A stretch of DNA of 64,000 nt, from contig NZ_JUQX01000001.1 of the NCBI RefSeq assembly GCF_001074565.1, positions 1 to 64,000 of the forward strand, read 5' to 3'. This document shows, in pieces, positions 8,241-18,173 of this stretch. The first letter of the stretch is position 1. Each line of letters opens with the position of its first letter. This DNA is from Streptococcus pseudopneumoniae (GTDB lineage Bacteria; Bacillota; Bacilli; Lactobacillales; Streptococcaceae). The notes under the pieces are model-generated. The model was given only the letters and a program-made list of their open reading frames with translations. It was not told the DNA's origin and made no database searches. Position numbers and translations under genes: made by a program.

Positions 8241-8573
8241 TTATTCTCTATTATCAATGCTTGTTAAAATTTCTATCTGCTCCTGCAGAAAGTTATCCTT
8301 GGGATAACGCTCCAATATATGGTCAAGAATCTGACTGCGAACAATGTAGTCTGAATACATATGTAATTTCATCTCATAGTCTTCCAGAATCTTTTCTGTC
8401 CGCTTGATATTGTCATAAACAGCTTGGCGACTAACACCGAACTCTTCAGCAATCTCCGCAAGACTGTAATCATCTGCATAGTAGAGTTCAATATAATTCA
8501 TCTGCTTATCTGTCAAAAGCGCAGCATAAAATTCAAAAAGCGCATTCATGCGATTGGTTTTTTCGATTTCCAT
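8241..8573 (-). CDS. ylxM: YlxM, helix-turn-helix partner of the SRP genes
   Basis: A 110-aa sigma-70-region-4-like helix-turn-helix protein ([19 protein letters not shown]) that is always found upstream of ffh in streptococci. It has been linked to SRP function. The start at 8573 gives the full-length family N-terminus ([20 protein letters not shown]). No usable ribosome site fits it: AAAGG lies only 2 nt before the ATG. The extended -10 promoter sits 7 nt upstream, which predicts a leaderless mRNA. Confidence 0.95.
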   Translation of the reverse strand: MEIEKTNRMNALFEFYAALLTDKQMNYIELYYADDYSLAEIAEEFGVSRQAVYDNIKRTEKILEDYEMKLHMYSDYIVRSQILDHILERYPKDNFLQEQIEILTSIDNRE

Positions 8574-8580
8574 AACCTTT

Positions 8581-8589
8581 ATTATACCA
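8581..8589 (-). promoter_or_regulatory. Extended -10 promoter of ylxM-ffh, leaderless geometry
   Basis: The minus strand reads TGGTATAAT with the hexamer at 8586-8581, then AAAGGTT, then the ATG at 8573. The expected transcription start, about 7 nt past the hexamer, falls at or next to the start codon. Confidence 0.65.
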
Positions 8590-8640
8590 AAAAATCTATC
8601 ATATCGCTATACTAGAAGGCCTTCTAAGATCATTTGAATG

Positions 8641-8673
8641 AAAAAAAGAACCTTGCAAAGCAAGATTCTTTTA
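8641..8673 (-). terminator. tuf terminator
   Basis: On the minus strand AGAATCTTGC-TTT-GCAAGGTTCT is followed by seven T. Confidence 0.85.
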
Positions 8674-8715
8674 GTGTCTGACTTAAATAATTGTTCTTCT
8701 GGGAACTAAATCGAA

Positions 8716-9912
<1,197 letters not shown>

Positions 9913-9983
9913 TTGAGTAAAAGCCTCCAATAAAATATATTTTATAGATAGACAGTAGGCAATACAGTCTAACTTTCCTTACT

Positions 9984-10011
9984 ATTTTATCAAATTTCAG
10001 CTAAATTGCAA
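9984..10011 (-). promoter_or_regulatory. tuf promoter
   Basis: Minus strand: TTGCAA at 10011-10006, a 16-bp spacer, and TAAAAT at 9989-9984. The leader of about 65-70 nt contains GGAGG. Confidence 0.6.
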
Positions 10012-10126
10012 GTGTTTTACACATATTTTGTTAATTAATCTAAATCTTATGGGATCCCTTTCTTACGCTTCTTATCAAGATCCTCTTTTCTATGATATTT
10101 TAGTTTTAAAGCTTATTTATATAAGT

Positions 10127-10152
10127 AAAAAACCAGGTTTCCCTGATTTTTA
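10127..10152 (-). terminator. Terminator of the AI-2E family gene
   Basis: AAATCAGG-GAAA-CCTGGTTTTTT on the minus strand, overlapping the stop codon. The gap 10012-10126 holds no gene. Confidence 0.85.
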
Positions 10153-11259
10153 AACTGATTCTGTTATTTCTTGTTCTTTGGCTTCCTTATGATTTTCATA
10201 CAATTTCGCAAAGAACTTAGTAATTTCTTTTAAGATAGAATAGCTAGGTACTGCTACTACCATGCCAATCACACCGTAGATATTACTTGATAGTAAGAGA
10301 AGGACTAAAATGGTGATTGGATGAACTTTCATAACCCCTCCAACGATACGAGGGTAGAGAATATTGCCATCAACCTGTTGAATAATCAGCATATAGACAA
10401 CTGCAATTAACATCCGTTGAGGATCGGTGAATACATTTGCAATAATCATCGGAATCAAACCAATACTTGGACCAACATATGGAATTAGATTGGCAATGCC
10501 AGAAAAAATAGCAAAGACTAAGGCGTACTTCAAGCCAATAACACTGTAACCAACATAAGCCAAACATCCAATTATGACAGCATCAATCGCAATTCCACTG
10601 ATATAACGCGCTACAGTAGCGTTCAAATTTTTCAAGAGACTGGTTAAGTTCAGCTTGTCATGTTTGAGAACTGTTCGTTCCAACATCGGAAGAAATTTGT
10701 TGCCATCCAGTAGGAAATAGATCAAGAAGACAGGAGTCATAATTAGAATGAGGATCGTACTAAATAAAGCAGAAAGGACACTTCCTAAGCTATTGCTAAC
10801 GCTATTAAGGATATTTTGGAGAATATCGACATAGGATAGATTTAACTGTTGAATGGTTTTTTGGATATCAATATTTTGGAAAATAGGATTCATCGATAAA
10901 TCAATAACCAAATCCTGCAGTCTGCTGTAGATATTTTGGCTAGAGATAATCAAACTTGTCAGCTGGTTGATCAAAATAGGTAAGAGATAAACTACACCAA
11001 CCACGATGGCTCCAATCAAGGCACAAAGAGTAACCAAAACACCAATCAAACGATTGATCTTACATCTTTTCTCCAAGAAGGTTACGATTGGATTTGTCAG
11101 ATAGTAGAAAAATCCCCCCAATAAGAATGGGATCATAATCGTATTGATAACTGTGACAAAGGGAGTAATGATGGCCCCCATCTCTCTCCAAAGATAAAAA
11201 ATAATGGTTAATAGTAAGATTTCGGCTGTCCAAAAAAATAATTTGTTTCTACGGAACAT
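10150..11259 (-). CDS. AI-2E / PerM family transporter
   Basis: A polytopic membrane protein of 369 aa with about eight helices and the family's conserved C-terminal core (GIANLIPYVGPSIG, with VDGNILYPRIVGG in the following segment). Family members have been described as autoinducer-2 exporters or as Na+(Li+)/H+ antiporters, so the substrate is open. It has a short leader (TGGTAAAAT then AAGGAGG) and its own terminator, so it is monocistronic. Confidence 0.85.
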   Translation of the reverse strand: MFRRNKLFFWTAEILLLTIIFYLWREMGAIITPFVTVINTIMIPFLLGGFFYYLTNPIVTFLEKRCKINRLIGVLVTLCALIGAIVVGVVYLLPILINQLTSLIISSQNIYSRLQDLVIDLSMNPIFQNIDIQKTIQQLNLSYVDILQNILNSVSNSLGSVLSALFSTILILIMTPVFLIYFLLDGNKFLPMLERTVLKHDKLNLTSLLKNLNATVARYISGIAIDAVIIGCLAYVGYSVIGLKYALVFAIFSGIANLIPYVGPSIGLIPMIIANVFTDPQRMLIAVVYMLIIQQVDGNILYPRIVGGVMKVHPITILVLLLLSSNIYGVIGMVVAVPSYSILKEITKFFAKLYENHKEAKEQEITESV

Positions 11260-11346
11260 AACTATCCTCCTTCTATCTATTTTACCATATTTCTAAAAAA
11301 AGATACGAAGGCTTCAGCATAAAAGCAAGAATATTTTTTCCCTTTA

Positions 11347-11355
11347 TGATAAAAT
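11347..11355 (+). promoter_or_regulatory. Extended -10 promoter of dacA, near-leaderless
   Basis: TG at 11347-11348 and TAAAAT at 11350-11355. Only nine bases (AAAGCTAAT) separate the hexamer from the ATG at 11365, and no Shine-Dalgarno sequence is present. The predicted leader is 0-3 nt. Confidence 0.5.
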
Positions 11356-11364
11356 AAAGCTAAT

Positions 11365-12606
11365 ATGAAAAAAATAATTATATCCTTACTAACACTTCTT
11401 ACTTTTGGTACGATCTCTACTGTTTCAGCCCAAAGTTTTGATGTTGCTGCAAAGCACGCTATTGCAGTTGAAGCAACAACAGGAAAAATTCTTTATGAAA
11501 AAGATGCGAGTCAGCCTGTCGAGATAGCTTCTATCACAAAACTTGTTACTGTCTATTTGGTTTATGAGGCCTTGGAACAAGGAACCATCAGCCTATCAAC
11601 CCCTGTTGATATTTTAGACTATCCATACCAGCTCACCACCAATTCAGAAGCAAGTAACGTCCCTATGGAAGCTCGAAACTATACTGTTGAACAACTATTA
11701 GAGGCTACAATGGTATCCAGTGCAAACAGTGCTGCAATTGCGCTAGCAGAAAAAATTGCCGGTTCTGAGAAAGACTTCGTTGACAAAATGAGGGCGAAAC
11801 TTTTGGAATGGGGAATCCAGGATGCAACTATTGTAAACACAACTGGATTAAACAACGAGACTCTTGGAGATAACATCTATCCAGGTTCTAAGAAAGACGA
11901 AGAAAATAAACTTAGTGCTTACGATGTTGCCATCGTTGCTCGTAACCTCATCCGAGATTTTCCGCAGGTTTTAGAAATTACCAAAAAAGCATCCTCTACT
12001 TTTGCTGGGCTTGAAATCCACTCAACTAACTCTATGTTGGAGGGGATGCCAGCCTACCGAGGAGGAATTGACGGTTTAAAGACAGGAACAACTGATAAGG
12101 CAGGAGCTTCTTTCGTTGGAACCACTGTCGAAAAAGGAATGCGTATCATTACAGTTGTTTTAAATGCCGATCAACAAGATACCAACCCTTATGCGCGTTT
12201 TACCGCAACTTCTGCACTTTTAGATTATATTTCTGCAAACTTTGCCTTAAAAACCGTCGTTCAGAAAGGTGAAGCATACAATGATAGTAAAGTAACAGTT
12301 CTGGATGGTAAAGAAGATAATGTGACAGCTATCGCTAAGTCAGACATTTCCATCGTCCAACGCATCGGAAGCGGTACTACACCAGCTCTTCAATTCACAC
12401 CAAAATCAACATCAGAAACTGCTCCTTTGGAAGAAGGAAAGGTTGTCGGTACTCTAACTTATGATGACCAAGATTTGATCGGACAAGGCTACCTCACTTC
12501 TGATAAACCATCTTTTGAAATGGTTTCTGCAAAGAAAGTTGAAAAAGCCTTCTTCTTAAAAGTTTGGTGGAACCAATTCATCCGCTTTATCAATGAAAAA
12601 TTATAA
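11365..12606 (+). CDS. dacA: D-alanyl-D-alanine carboxypeptidase PBP3
   Basis: Trims the terminal D-Ala of peptidoglycan stem peptides and thereby controls cross-linking. Signal peptide at residues 1-23 (MKKIIISLLTLLTFG...VSAQ). Active-site motifs are SITK (Ser-x-x-Lys), SAN and KTGT, all intact. The C-terminal domain ends in an amphipathic anchor (FFLKVWWNQFIRFI) that holds it on the membrane face. The length of 413 aa matches pneumococcal PBP3. Confidence 0.97.
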   Translation: MKKIIISLLTLLTFGTISTVSAQSFDVAAKHAIAVEATTGKILYEKDASQPVEIASITKLVTVYLVYEALEQGTISLSTPVDILDYPYQLTTNSEASNVPMEARNYTVEQLLEATMVSSANSAAIALAEKIAGSEKDFVDKMRAKLLEWGIQDATIVNTTGLNNETLGDNIYPGSKKDEENKLSAYDVAIVARNLIRDFPQVLEITKKASSTFAGLEIHSTNSMLEGMPAYRGGIDGLKTGTTDKAGASFVGTTVEKGMRIITVVLNADQQDTNPYARFTATSALLDYISANFALKTVVQKGEAYNDSKVTVLDGKEDNVTAIAKSDISIVQRIGSGTTPALQFTPKSTSETAPLEEGKVVGTLTYDDQDLIGQGYLTSDKPSFEMVSAKKVEKAFFLKVWWNQFIRFINEKL

Positions 12607-12633
12607 AAAAATCGCGATTCTTCGCGATTTTTT
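12605..12633. terminator. Bidirectional terminator between dacA and the thioredoxin gene
   Basis: AAAAAATCGCGA / TCGCGATTTTTT around a short loop, with A/T runs on both sides. It serves the two convergent genes. Confidence 0.85.
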
Positions 12634-12646
12634 CGTATTCTTTAAT

Positions 12647-13192
12647 TTATTTCATCTCTTTAAAAGCTGCTTCTGCGTCAGCATTACTAATAGCACCAAA
12701 TTGGATTTTTCCAATTTTTCCTTGACTATCAATCAAGTATTCTGTTGGAATACTACGAATTTGGTAGGCTTGGAAGGTAGTTGCCTTGGTATCATATAGA
12801 ACTGGTATATCCTTGTAGTCTTGTTCTTGGTACCATTTTGGAAACTCTTCAACTGTTTTTTCACCTTGTAGTCCTGGTGCAACGACACTTAGTATTTCAA
12901 AGTCTCGATCTTGTTTTGCAGCTAATTCCATCAACTCGGGCATACTCTTTCGACAAGGACCACACCAAGAGGCCCAGAATTTCAAATAGACTTTTTTGCC
13001 CTTATAGTCTGATAACTTGACTTCTTTGCCATCCATAGACTGCAGGGTGAAGTCTGGTGCATCCTTTCCTACTGCGATTTGTTGTACAGCAGGCTGTTTG
13101 GGACTTTCCGTTTGTTTGGTTTCTTTTTCGCCACAGGCAATCAACAAGAATAGAGACATGAGGCTCAATCCAGCAAAAATAACTTTTTTCAT
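12647..13192 (-). CDS. Thioredoxin-fold lipoprotein (TlpA/Etrx type)
   Basis: Extracytoplasmic thiol-disulfide reductase. A lipoprotein signal ends in LIAC (Cys at residue 20), followed by a flexible linker and a TlpA/AhpC-like domain with the active site WCGPC and the cis-proline in SIPTEY. The gene is downstream of ccdA with a 12-nt gap. In pneumococcus two such pairs exist (Etrx1/CcdA1 and Etrx2/CcdA2) that pass electrons to the surface methionine sulfoxide reductase. No msrAB lies here, so this looks like the Etrx2 pair; that assignment is by context only. Confidence 0.9.
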   Translation of the reverse strand: MKKVIFAGLSLMSLFLLIACGEKETKQTESPKQPAVQQIAVGKDAPDFTLQSMDGKEVKLSDYKGKKVYLKFWASWCGPCRKSMPELMELAAKQDRDFEILSVVAPGLQGEKTVEEFPKWYQEQDYKDIPVLYDTKATTFQAYQIRSIPTEYLIDSQGKIGKIQFGAISNADAEAAFKEMK

Positions 13193-13204
13193 CTTTTTCT
13201 CCCT

Positions 13205-13912
13205 TTATCCAAGAATTCCTGACAAGGCATTTAACTGCCCTAGCATTAATAACAATCCCATCAAAATAATTAAAGCACCCCCGATTTTCTTTAGTAGAAT
13301 CATATGGGGTTTTAATTTACTAAAATAGGGCATGATCCAACCCGAAGCCAGGGCCAAAATAATGAAAGGAATGGCCATTCCCAATGTGTATACTAATGTT
13401 AACACTGCTCCTTGCCAAGCACCATTGCCTCCTGAAGCTGCAAGAGCCAAGACCGAACTTAAAACCGGTCCGATACAAGGAGTCCAACCAAAACTAAAGG
13501 TTATCCCAAGCAAAAAGGCTGACAGATAGTGATTCGACTTGGATTGTTTGAAGGTGACTGTCTTTTGCACTTCTAGTTTATTGAAATGTAAGATTTCCAT
13601 CTGGTGAAGGCCCAAGAGGATAATGACTGCTCCCATAACATAACGAAACCAGTCAGCATAGAGCATATGCCCTAGGAATCCAGCTCCAAATCCCAAAATA
13701 AAGAAAATGAGGGAGATCCCAGCAATAAAGCACAAGGTCCGAATTAAGCCCGACCATGCAACGTCTCTTCCGAAAAATCGAAAGCTTTTCGAATTTCCCT
13801 GATCATCCAGTAAAATACCAGCATAGACTGGTAGCAAAGGGAAGATGCAGGGTGAAAAGAAAGACAGAATGCCGGCTAAAAAAACCGATACTAAAAATAT
13901 AATAGATTCCAA
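13205..13912 (-). CDS. ccdA: CcdA thiol-disulfide interchange membrane protein
   Basis: Six-helix DsbD/CcdA family protein that moves reducing power from cytoplasmic thioredoxin across the membrane to the lipoprotein encoded next to it. Conserved motifs are SFFSPCIFPLLP and GWTPCIGP, each with the redox Cys. The frame opens at TTG 13930, but AAAGTAGG at about 13921-13928 points to TTG 13912 as the start, giving an N-terminus ESIIFLVSVFLAGILSFFSP that fits the family. Confidence 0.92.
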   Translation of the reverse strand: MESIIFLVSVFLAGILSFFSPCIFPLLPVYAGILLDDQGNSKSFRFFGRDVAWSGLIRTLCFIAGISLIFFILGFGAGFLGHMLYADWFRYVMGAVIILLGLHQMEILHFNKLEVQKTVTFKQSKSNHYLSAFLLGITFSFGWTPCIGPVLSSVLALAASGGNGAWQGAVLTLVYTLGMAIPFIILALASGWIMPYFSKLKPHMILLKKIGGALIILMGLLLMLGQLNALSGILG

Positions 13913-14012
13913 TGAATTACCTACTTTCAAAAAATTCTAATCTTATTTTACTACAAAAGAAAAAATTTGTGACAACTTTGCTACGCTTATTTATTTTGAC
14001 TAAATTTGACAC

Positions 14013-14037
14013 AAAAAAAGGAGCTAAGCCCCTTTCA
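14013..14037 (-). terminator. Terminator of the murZ-spxR-map operon
   Basis: Minus strand AAAGGGGCTTAGCTCCTTTTTTT, immediately before the map stop codon. Confidence 0.75.
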
Positions 14038-14039
14038 TT

Positions 14040-14900
14040 TTAATACGTTCCTTCTTCACCTTGACTAGTCAAGATAACTGGACCGTCTTTTGTAATCACA
14101 AACTGGTGTTCATATTGACAAGATAGGCCACCATCGATGGTTTTATGAGCCCAGCCAGTTTTCATATCTGTATCAATTTCCCAATCCCCAGTATTGATCA
14201 TGGGTTCAATGGTCAGGACCATTCCTTCACGGAGACGGAGACCACGACCAGCGACACCATAGTTAGGGACCATTGGCTCCTCGTGCATAGTTGGACCAAC
14301 TCCGTGACCAACCAAATCACGCACTACACCATAACCACGACTTTCAGCATATTCTTGAATTACAGCACCAATATCGCCAATACGGTTTCCAACGACTGCT
14401 TGCTCAATCCCTTTGTACATAGCTTCCTTAGTCACATCCATCAGGTTTTTCACTTCTTCAGACGGTGTACCGACCGCATAAGCCCAACATGAGTCAGCTA
14501 GACCGCCAGTATAACTTTGGGTGTATTTTTTCATTTGCTCAACATTATTAAAGTTGAGTTTAGACACATTGAGGTCGGATTTGGCAATCGGACCTCCGAG
14601 TACCATGTCAACCTTGAGCAAGTCGCCATCTTTCAAGATGTAATGACGTGGAAAAGCGTGAGCTACTTCGTCGTTGAGAGAGCAACAAGTTGCATAGGGG
14701 TAATCCATGACTGCACCATCCACGCCAATCTGTAAAGGAAGGAAATTTTCCTCTTTACAACGGCGACGAACATATTCTTCTACTTCCCACATATCCACGC
14801 CAGGCTTAATCAAATCACGTAAGCCGATGTGGATACTAGCTAGGAAATCACCAGCCTTGTCCATGGCTTCGATTTCACGTGCTGATTTTAAAGTTATCAT
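14040..14900 (-). CDS. map: Type I methionine aminopeptidase with streptococcal insert
   Basis: Removes N-terminal Met from nascent proteins. Metal and substrate residues are seen in DGDLLKVDMV, GHGVGPTMHEEP and LTIEPM. At 286 aa it is longer than the usual ~250-aa bacterial enzyme because of an insert around residues 100-135 (NVSKLNFNNVEQMKKYTQSY). Such an insert of about 27 residues is known from pneumococcal MetAP1. AGGAG lies before the ATG. It is the last gene of the murZ operon. Confidence 0.96.
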   Translation of the reverse strand: MITLKSAREIEAMDKAGDFLASIHIGLRDLIKPGVDMWEVEEYVRRRCKEENFLPLQIGVDGAVMDYPYATCCSLNDEVAHAFPRHYILKDGDLLKVDMVLGGPIAKSDLNVSKLNFNNVEQMKKYTQSYTGGLADSCWAYAVGTPSEEVKNLMDVTKEAMYKGIEQAVVGNRIGDIGAVIQEYAESRGYGVVRDLVGHGVGPTMHEEPMVPNYGVAGRGLRLREGMVLTIEPMINTGDWEIDTDMKTGWAHKTIDGGLSCQYEHQFVITKDGPVILTSQGEEGTY

Positions 14901-14915
14901 TTTTTCTCCTAGATT

Positions 14916-16193
14916 CTAATTGATTTTCACTGTAACATTTGCTTTTGATACAATCTGATGACCATGATAAATATCATAATCAATAATAGCCGAGCGCCTT
15001 GTGTGATGAATAATGCGAGCCTGAATTCGCAGAGTATCATCAATCTGAACAGCCTGCAAGAAATAAATCAACATCTGCTCTATGATAAGATTGCGCCCGC
15101 TATTGACAACAAGGTCTTGGGTCATGTGATTAAGGATTTCAGCCAAGACACCATTAGCAAGTACACCATTTTTCTCCAACATGAACGGCTCAACAGTAAT
15201 GACTACTTCATCGTGATGATAAAATAGTTTCTGCCCGATTTGCTCTGAAAAAGTTGGCAAGGCTGATACTTGAGAACGGCTCATTTTTTCCATGACATCT
15301 CTTCGTGTTACGACCCCAAGTAGAGTCTGGTTACTTCGAACAACGGGAACCATCTCAAAGTCTTCGGCTATCATTCGTTGACTGACATTGGCAATATTCG
15401 TCGCTAAACCTGTTACGAAGATGCTCCGCGTCATCACCTTGTCAATCGTTGTGCTGGGTGACTTATCTCCCGCATCACGCATGGTAACAACCCCAACAAC
15501 CACTTGATGTTGGTTAATAACTGGAAAACGGCTACTTCTGTTTTTACGTACCAAGTCTAGATAGTCTTTGACTGTATCCGTCTCTCTCAAAAAGCCATAC
15601 TCATGACTCGGACGATAGAGCTTTTCGACTGTTAAAATGTCTGTTTTGATTTGAACATTTGAGAGAGCTTTGTTAATCATGGTTGCGACTGTAAAAGTAT
15701 CATGCTTACTTCTCAGAACTGGGATACCTTTTTTATTGGCTAGAGTCAATACATCATCTTGGACATGGAAACCTCCAGTCACAAGGACTGCATTTTCATT
15801 TTCTAATGCTAAAAGTTGAATACGAGTACGGTCACCTACAATCAAAAGGCCTCCATCATGGAGATAAGAGAGGATATTCTGCTCAGTCATGGCGCCAATA
15901 GAAAATTTACTAAATTCTCTCTCTAACCCTTCCTGACCAGCTAAAACTTCAGAGCTAGTCACTTCTGCGATTTCTGCATAGGTTAGCCGTTCGATAGCTA
16001 CTTTCTTTGACTTGACACGTATGGTTCCACTGCGGGGGCGAGTCTCAACAATTCCCCGATTTTCAGCTTCTTTGATAGCCCGATAGGCTGTTCCATCACT
16101 AACACCAAGGTGATTTGAAATACTACGAACACTAACTCTCTTCCCAATTGGTAACTCTTCCAGATAAGACAAAATTTCCTGGTGTTTACTCAT
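14916..16193 (-). CDS. spxR: SpxR-type regulator: HTH, DRTGG, CBS pair, HotDog
   Basis: Cytoplasmic regulator that in pneumococcus affects spxB (pyruvate oxidase, H2O2) expression and virulence. Domain order: an HTH (about residues 1-60, VSDGTAYRAIKEAENRGI), a DRTGG-like domain (70-185), two CBS modules (about 190-310, with VVGVVTMRDA and LLGVVTRRDV), and a C-terminal HotDog fold (320-425). CBS and HotDog domains suggest that adenosyl and CoA ligands set its activity. It overlaps the GNAT gene by 8 nt and is followed by map after 15 nt. The name rests on the domain set and locus. Confidence 0.9.
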   Translation of the reverse strand: MSKHQEILSYLEELPIGKRVSVRSISNHLGVSDGTAYRAIKEAENRGIVETRPRSGTIRVKSKKVAIERLTYAEIAEVTSSEVLAGQEGLEREFSKFSIGAMTEQNILSYLHDGGLLIVGDRTRIQLLALENENAVLVTGGFHVQDDVLTLANKKGIPVLRSKHDTFTVATMINKALSNVQIKTDILTVEKLYRPSHEYGFLRETDTVKDYLDLVRKNRSSRFPVINQHQVVVGVVTMRDAGDKSPSTTIDKVMTRSIFVTGLATNIANVSQRMIAEDFEMVPVVRSNQTLLGVVTRRDVMEKMSRSQVSALPTFSEQIGQKLFYHHDEVVITVEPFMLEKNGVLANGVLAEILNHMTQDLVVNSGRNLIIEQMLIYFLQAVQIDDTLRIQARIIHHTRRSAIIDYDIYHGHQIVSKANVTVKIN

Positions 16194-16737
16194 TGAAATC
16201 TCCTTTTACGTAACGAAATTCAAGATAGTCCCTCATTTTTCGTGTATAGCGATCGCTCCCCTTAAACTGTCGGAAGAGACTAAATCCCGATTTTAAGGCT
16301 ACTTTTTGGCTAGCTTGATTCTCCAGATGAGTGATGATGGATAATTGTTTTAAACCAAATTCTTCAAAGGAAAGTTGACAGAGTTTGCTAACAGTCTCTG
16401 TCATAAAACCTTGCGACCAAGCATCTTTTTTTAAGAAATAACCGATTTCTGCTTCTTTTTTGATTTCATCAATTTTTTCAAATTTAATAGAGCCAATCAT
16501 TTCCTGATTTCCTTGGAGACAAATTGCCCAAACACCTAGAGGAGCCTTCATGAAATAGTTGGCAAGAGCATATTGACTCTCCTCTAAACTTGCTTGGCTG
16601 GGAAAAATAAATTGCAGATTTTCTGGATCAGAAGCAATCTCATAAAAGGCTTTACTGTCACTAAAAAAGAAAGGACGCAAATACAAGCGCTCCGTTTCAA
16701 AGAAAGAAAACATTGCTAATTTGGTCCAAATATTCAT
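16186..16737 (-). CDS. GNAT-family N-acetyltransferase
   Basis: A RimJ/RimL-like acetyltransferase of 183 aa. It has an N-terminal ETERLYLRPF strand, a central region of the form MIGSIKFEKIDEIKKEAEIG, and a C-terminal QKVALKSGF-type helix that binds acetyl-CoA. The start is set at ATG 16737 after GAGGTGATT; the frame runs a further 28 codons into murZ, but that part only overlaps murZ. It sits between murZ and spxR in one operon. The substrate is unknown. Confidence 0.87.
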   Translation of the reverse strand: MNIWTKLAMFSFFETERLYLRPFFFSDSKAFYEIASDPENLQFIFPSQASLEESQYALANYFMKAPLGVWAICLQGNQEMIGSIKFEKIDEIKKEAEIGYFLKKDAWSQGFMTETVSKLCQLSFEEFGLKQLSIITHLENQASQKVALKSGFSLFRQFKGSDRYTRKMRDYLEFRYVKGDFNE

Positions 16738-16753
16738 AATCACCTCAATGGTT

Positions 16754-18013
16754 TTAGTCTTCGACGAGTGTAATATCTGCTCCAAGACTACGTAATTTTT
16801 CAATAATATCTGAGTAGCCACGAAGGATAAACTCGATATTTGTAATTTCGGTCTGGCCTTGAGCCATCAATCCAGCAATCACAAGAGCGGCACCTGCTCG
16901 CAAATCTGTAGCTTTGACACTTGCTCCATGCAAGGTACGACCACCTTTATAGATAATGTGATCATTCGTAGTCGTAATATCCGCATCCATTTTTGCTAAC
17001 TCAAAGACATGGTTGACACGTTTTTCATAAATGGTATCAATAATCGTCCCACGGCCTTGAGCTGTTAATAAAAGTGGCGTGATAGGCTGTTGCAAATCAG
17101 TTGCAAAACCAGGATAAGGAGCAGTTTTAATATTGATTGCCTTCAAGTTTGACTGCTCTTCAACGAAGATACTATCTTCAGAGACCGTCATACGAACACC
17201 CATTTCCTCGAGTTTGGCGATAAAGCCTTCAAGATGCTCATAAAGAACGTTGTTAATACGAATTCCTTTACCAACCGCAGCAGCAAGTGAAATATAAGTC
17301 CCAGCTTCAATACGGTCTGGAATGACTTGGTGACGAGTCCCATGTAGTGTCTCAACACCATCAATAATGATAATATCAGTCCCGGCACCACGAATGTGGG
17401 CTCCCATGTTGTTCAAAAGGGTAGCCACATCAATGATTTCTGGTTCACGGGCCGCGTTTTCAATGACAGTACGTCCCTTTGCTTTGACCGCAGCAATCAT
17501 GGTGTTAATCGTTGCACCAACGCTGACAGTATCCATATAGATACTTGCGCCGTGAAGTCCCTTACCCTGAGCAGACAAATTCATATTGTCTCCCTCATAG
17601 CTCACCTTAGCTCCCATGGCTTCAAAAGCTTTTAAGTGAAGGTCAATCGGACGAGGTCCCAAATCACATCCACCAGGAAGTCCAACTGTAGCTTCACCAA
17701 AGCGACCTAACAGACTTCCATAGAAATAATAAGATGCACGAAGGCTATTGATCTTGCCGTAAGGCATAGGAATGTTTTGAACGCCTCTTGGATCAATCTC
17801 CAAGACATCGTCATAACGCTTAACTGATGCCCCCATGATCTCCATAATTTCGACAAGACTAGCAACGTCTGAAATATCTGGAACACAATCTAAAGTGACA
17901 ATATCATCTGATAAGATAATAGCTGGAATAAGGGCTACAACACTATTTTTAGCACCACTAATGGTGATCTCACCTTGCAATGGACGTCCACCATTGATGA
18001 CAATTTTTCTCAT
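16754..18013 (-). CDS. murZ: UDP-GlcNAc 1-carboxyvinyltransferase (MurZ/MurA2)
   Basis: First committed step of peptidoglycan synthesis, adding enolpyruvate to UDP-GlcNAc. The catalytic Cys116 is in [12 protein letters not shown] and Lys22 in ISGAKN; Cys116 is also the residue fosfomycin alkylates. At 419 aa it is complete. Streptococci carry two paralogues, and the operon with a GNAT gene, spxR and map marks this one as the MurZ type. An extended -10 promoter lies at 18061-18056. Confidence 0.95.
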   Translation of the reverse strand: MRKIVINGGRPLQGEITISGAKNSVVALIPAIILSDDIVTLDCVPDISDVASLVEIMEIMGASVKRYDDVLEIDPRGVQNIPMPYGKINSLRASYYFYGSLLGRFGEATVGLPGGCDLGPRPIDLHLKAFEAMGAKVSYEGDNMNLSAQGKGLHGASIYMDTVSVGATINTMIAAVKAKGRTVIENAAREPEIIDVATLLNNMGAHIRGAGTDIIIIDGVETLHGTRHQVIPDRIEAGTYISLAAAVGKGIRINNVLYEHLEGFIAKLEEMGVRMTVSEDSIFVEEQSNLKAINIKTAPYPGFATDLQQPITPLLLTAQGRGTIIDTIYEKRVNHVFELAKMDADITTTNDHIIYKGGRTLHGASVKATDLRAGAALVIAGLMAQGQTEITNIEFILRGYSDIIEKLRSLGADITLVED

Positions 18014-18055
18014 GTTTTACTCTTTCAAAATTTACTAAAAAGGTCTTTTCGTTCT

Positions 18056-18064
18056 ATTATACCA
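18056..18064 (-). promoter_or_regulatory. murZ operon promoter
   Basis: TGGTATAAT on the minus strand, hexamer at 18061-18056, about 43 nt from the start codon. Confidence 0.6.
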
Positions 18065-18116
18065 TAATTTTCAGTTTTTTCCCATTCCTATTTACTAAAT
18101 ACCATCTCATTTTGAT

Positions 18117-18166
18117 AAAAAAAGACCTATCACTCAAGCTTTCTAGCCTGAAATGATAGGTTTTTG
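18117..18166 (-). terminator. pyk terminator
   Basis: Minus strand ACCTATCA ... TGATAGGT with a partly paired middle, followed by seven T. Confidence 0.75.
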
Positions 18167-18173
18167 TGTTGGA

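Noticed and set aside
7853..8407. 184-aa plus-strand ORF opposite ffh/ylxM
   Set aside because: It is antisense to two certain genes, with no promoter or ribosome site and no recognisable domain.
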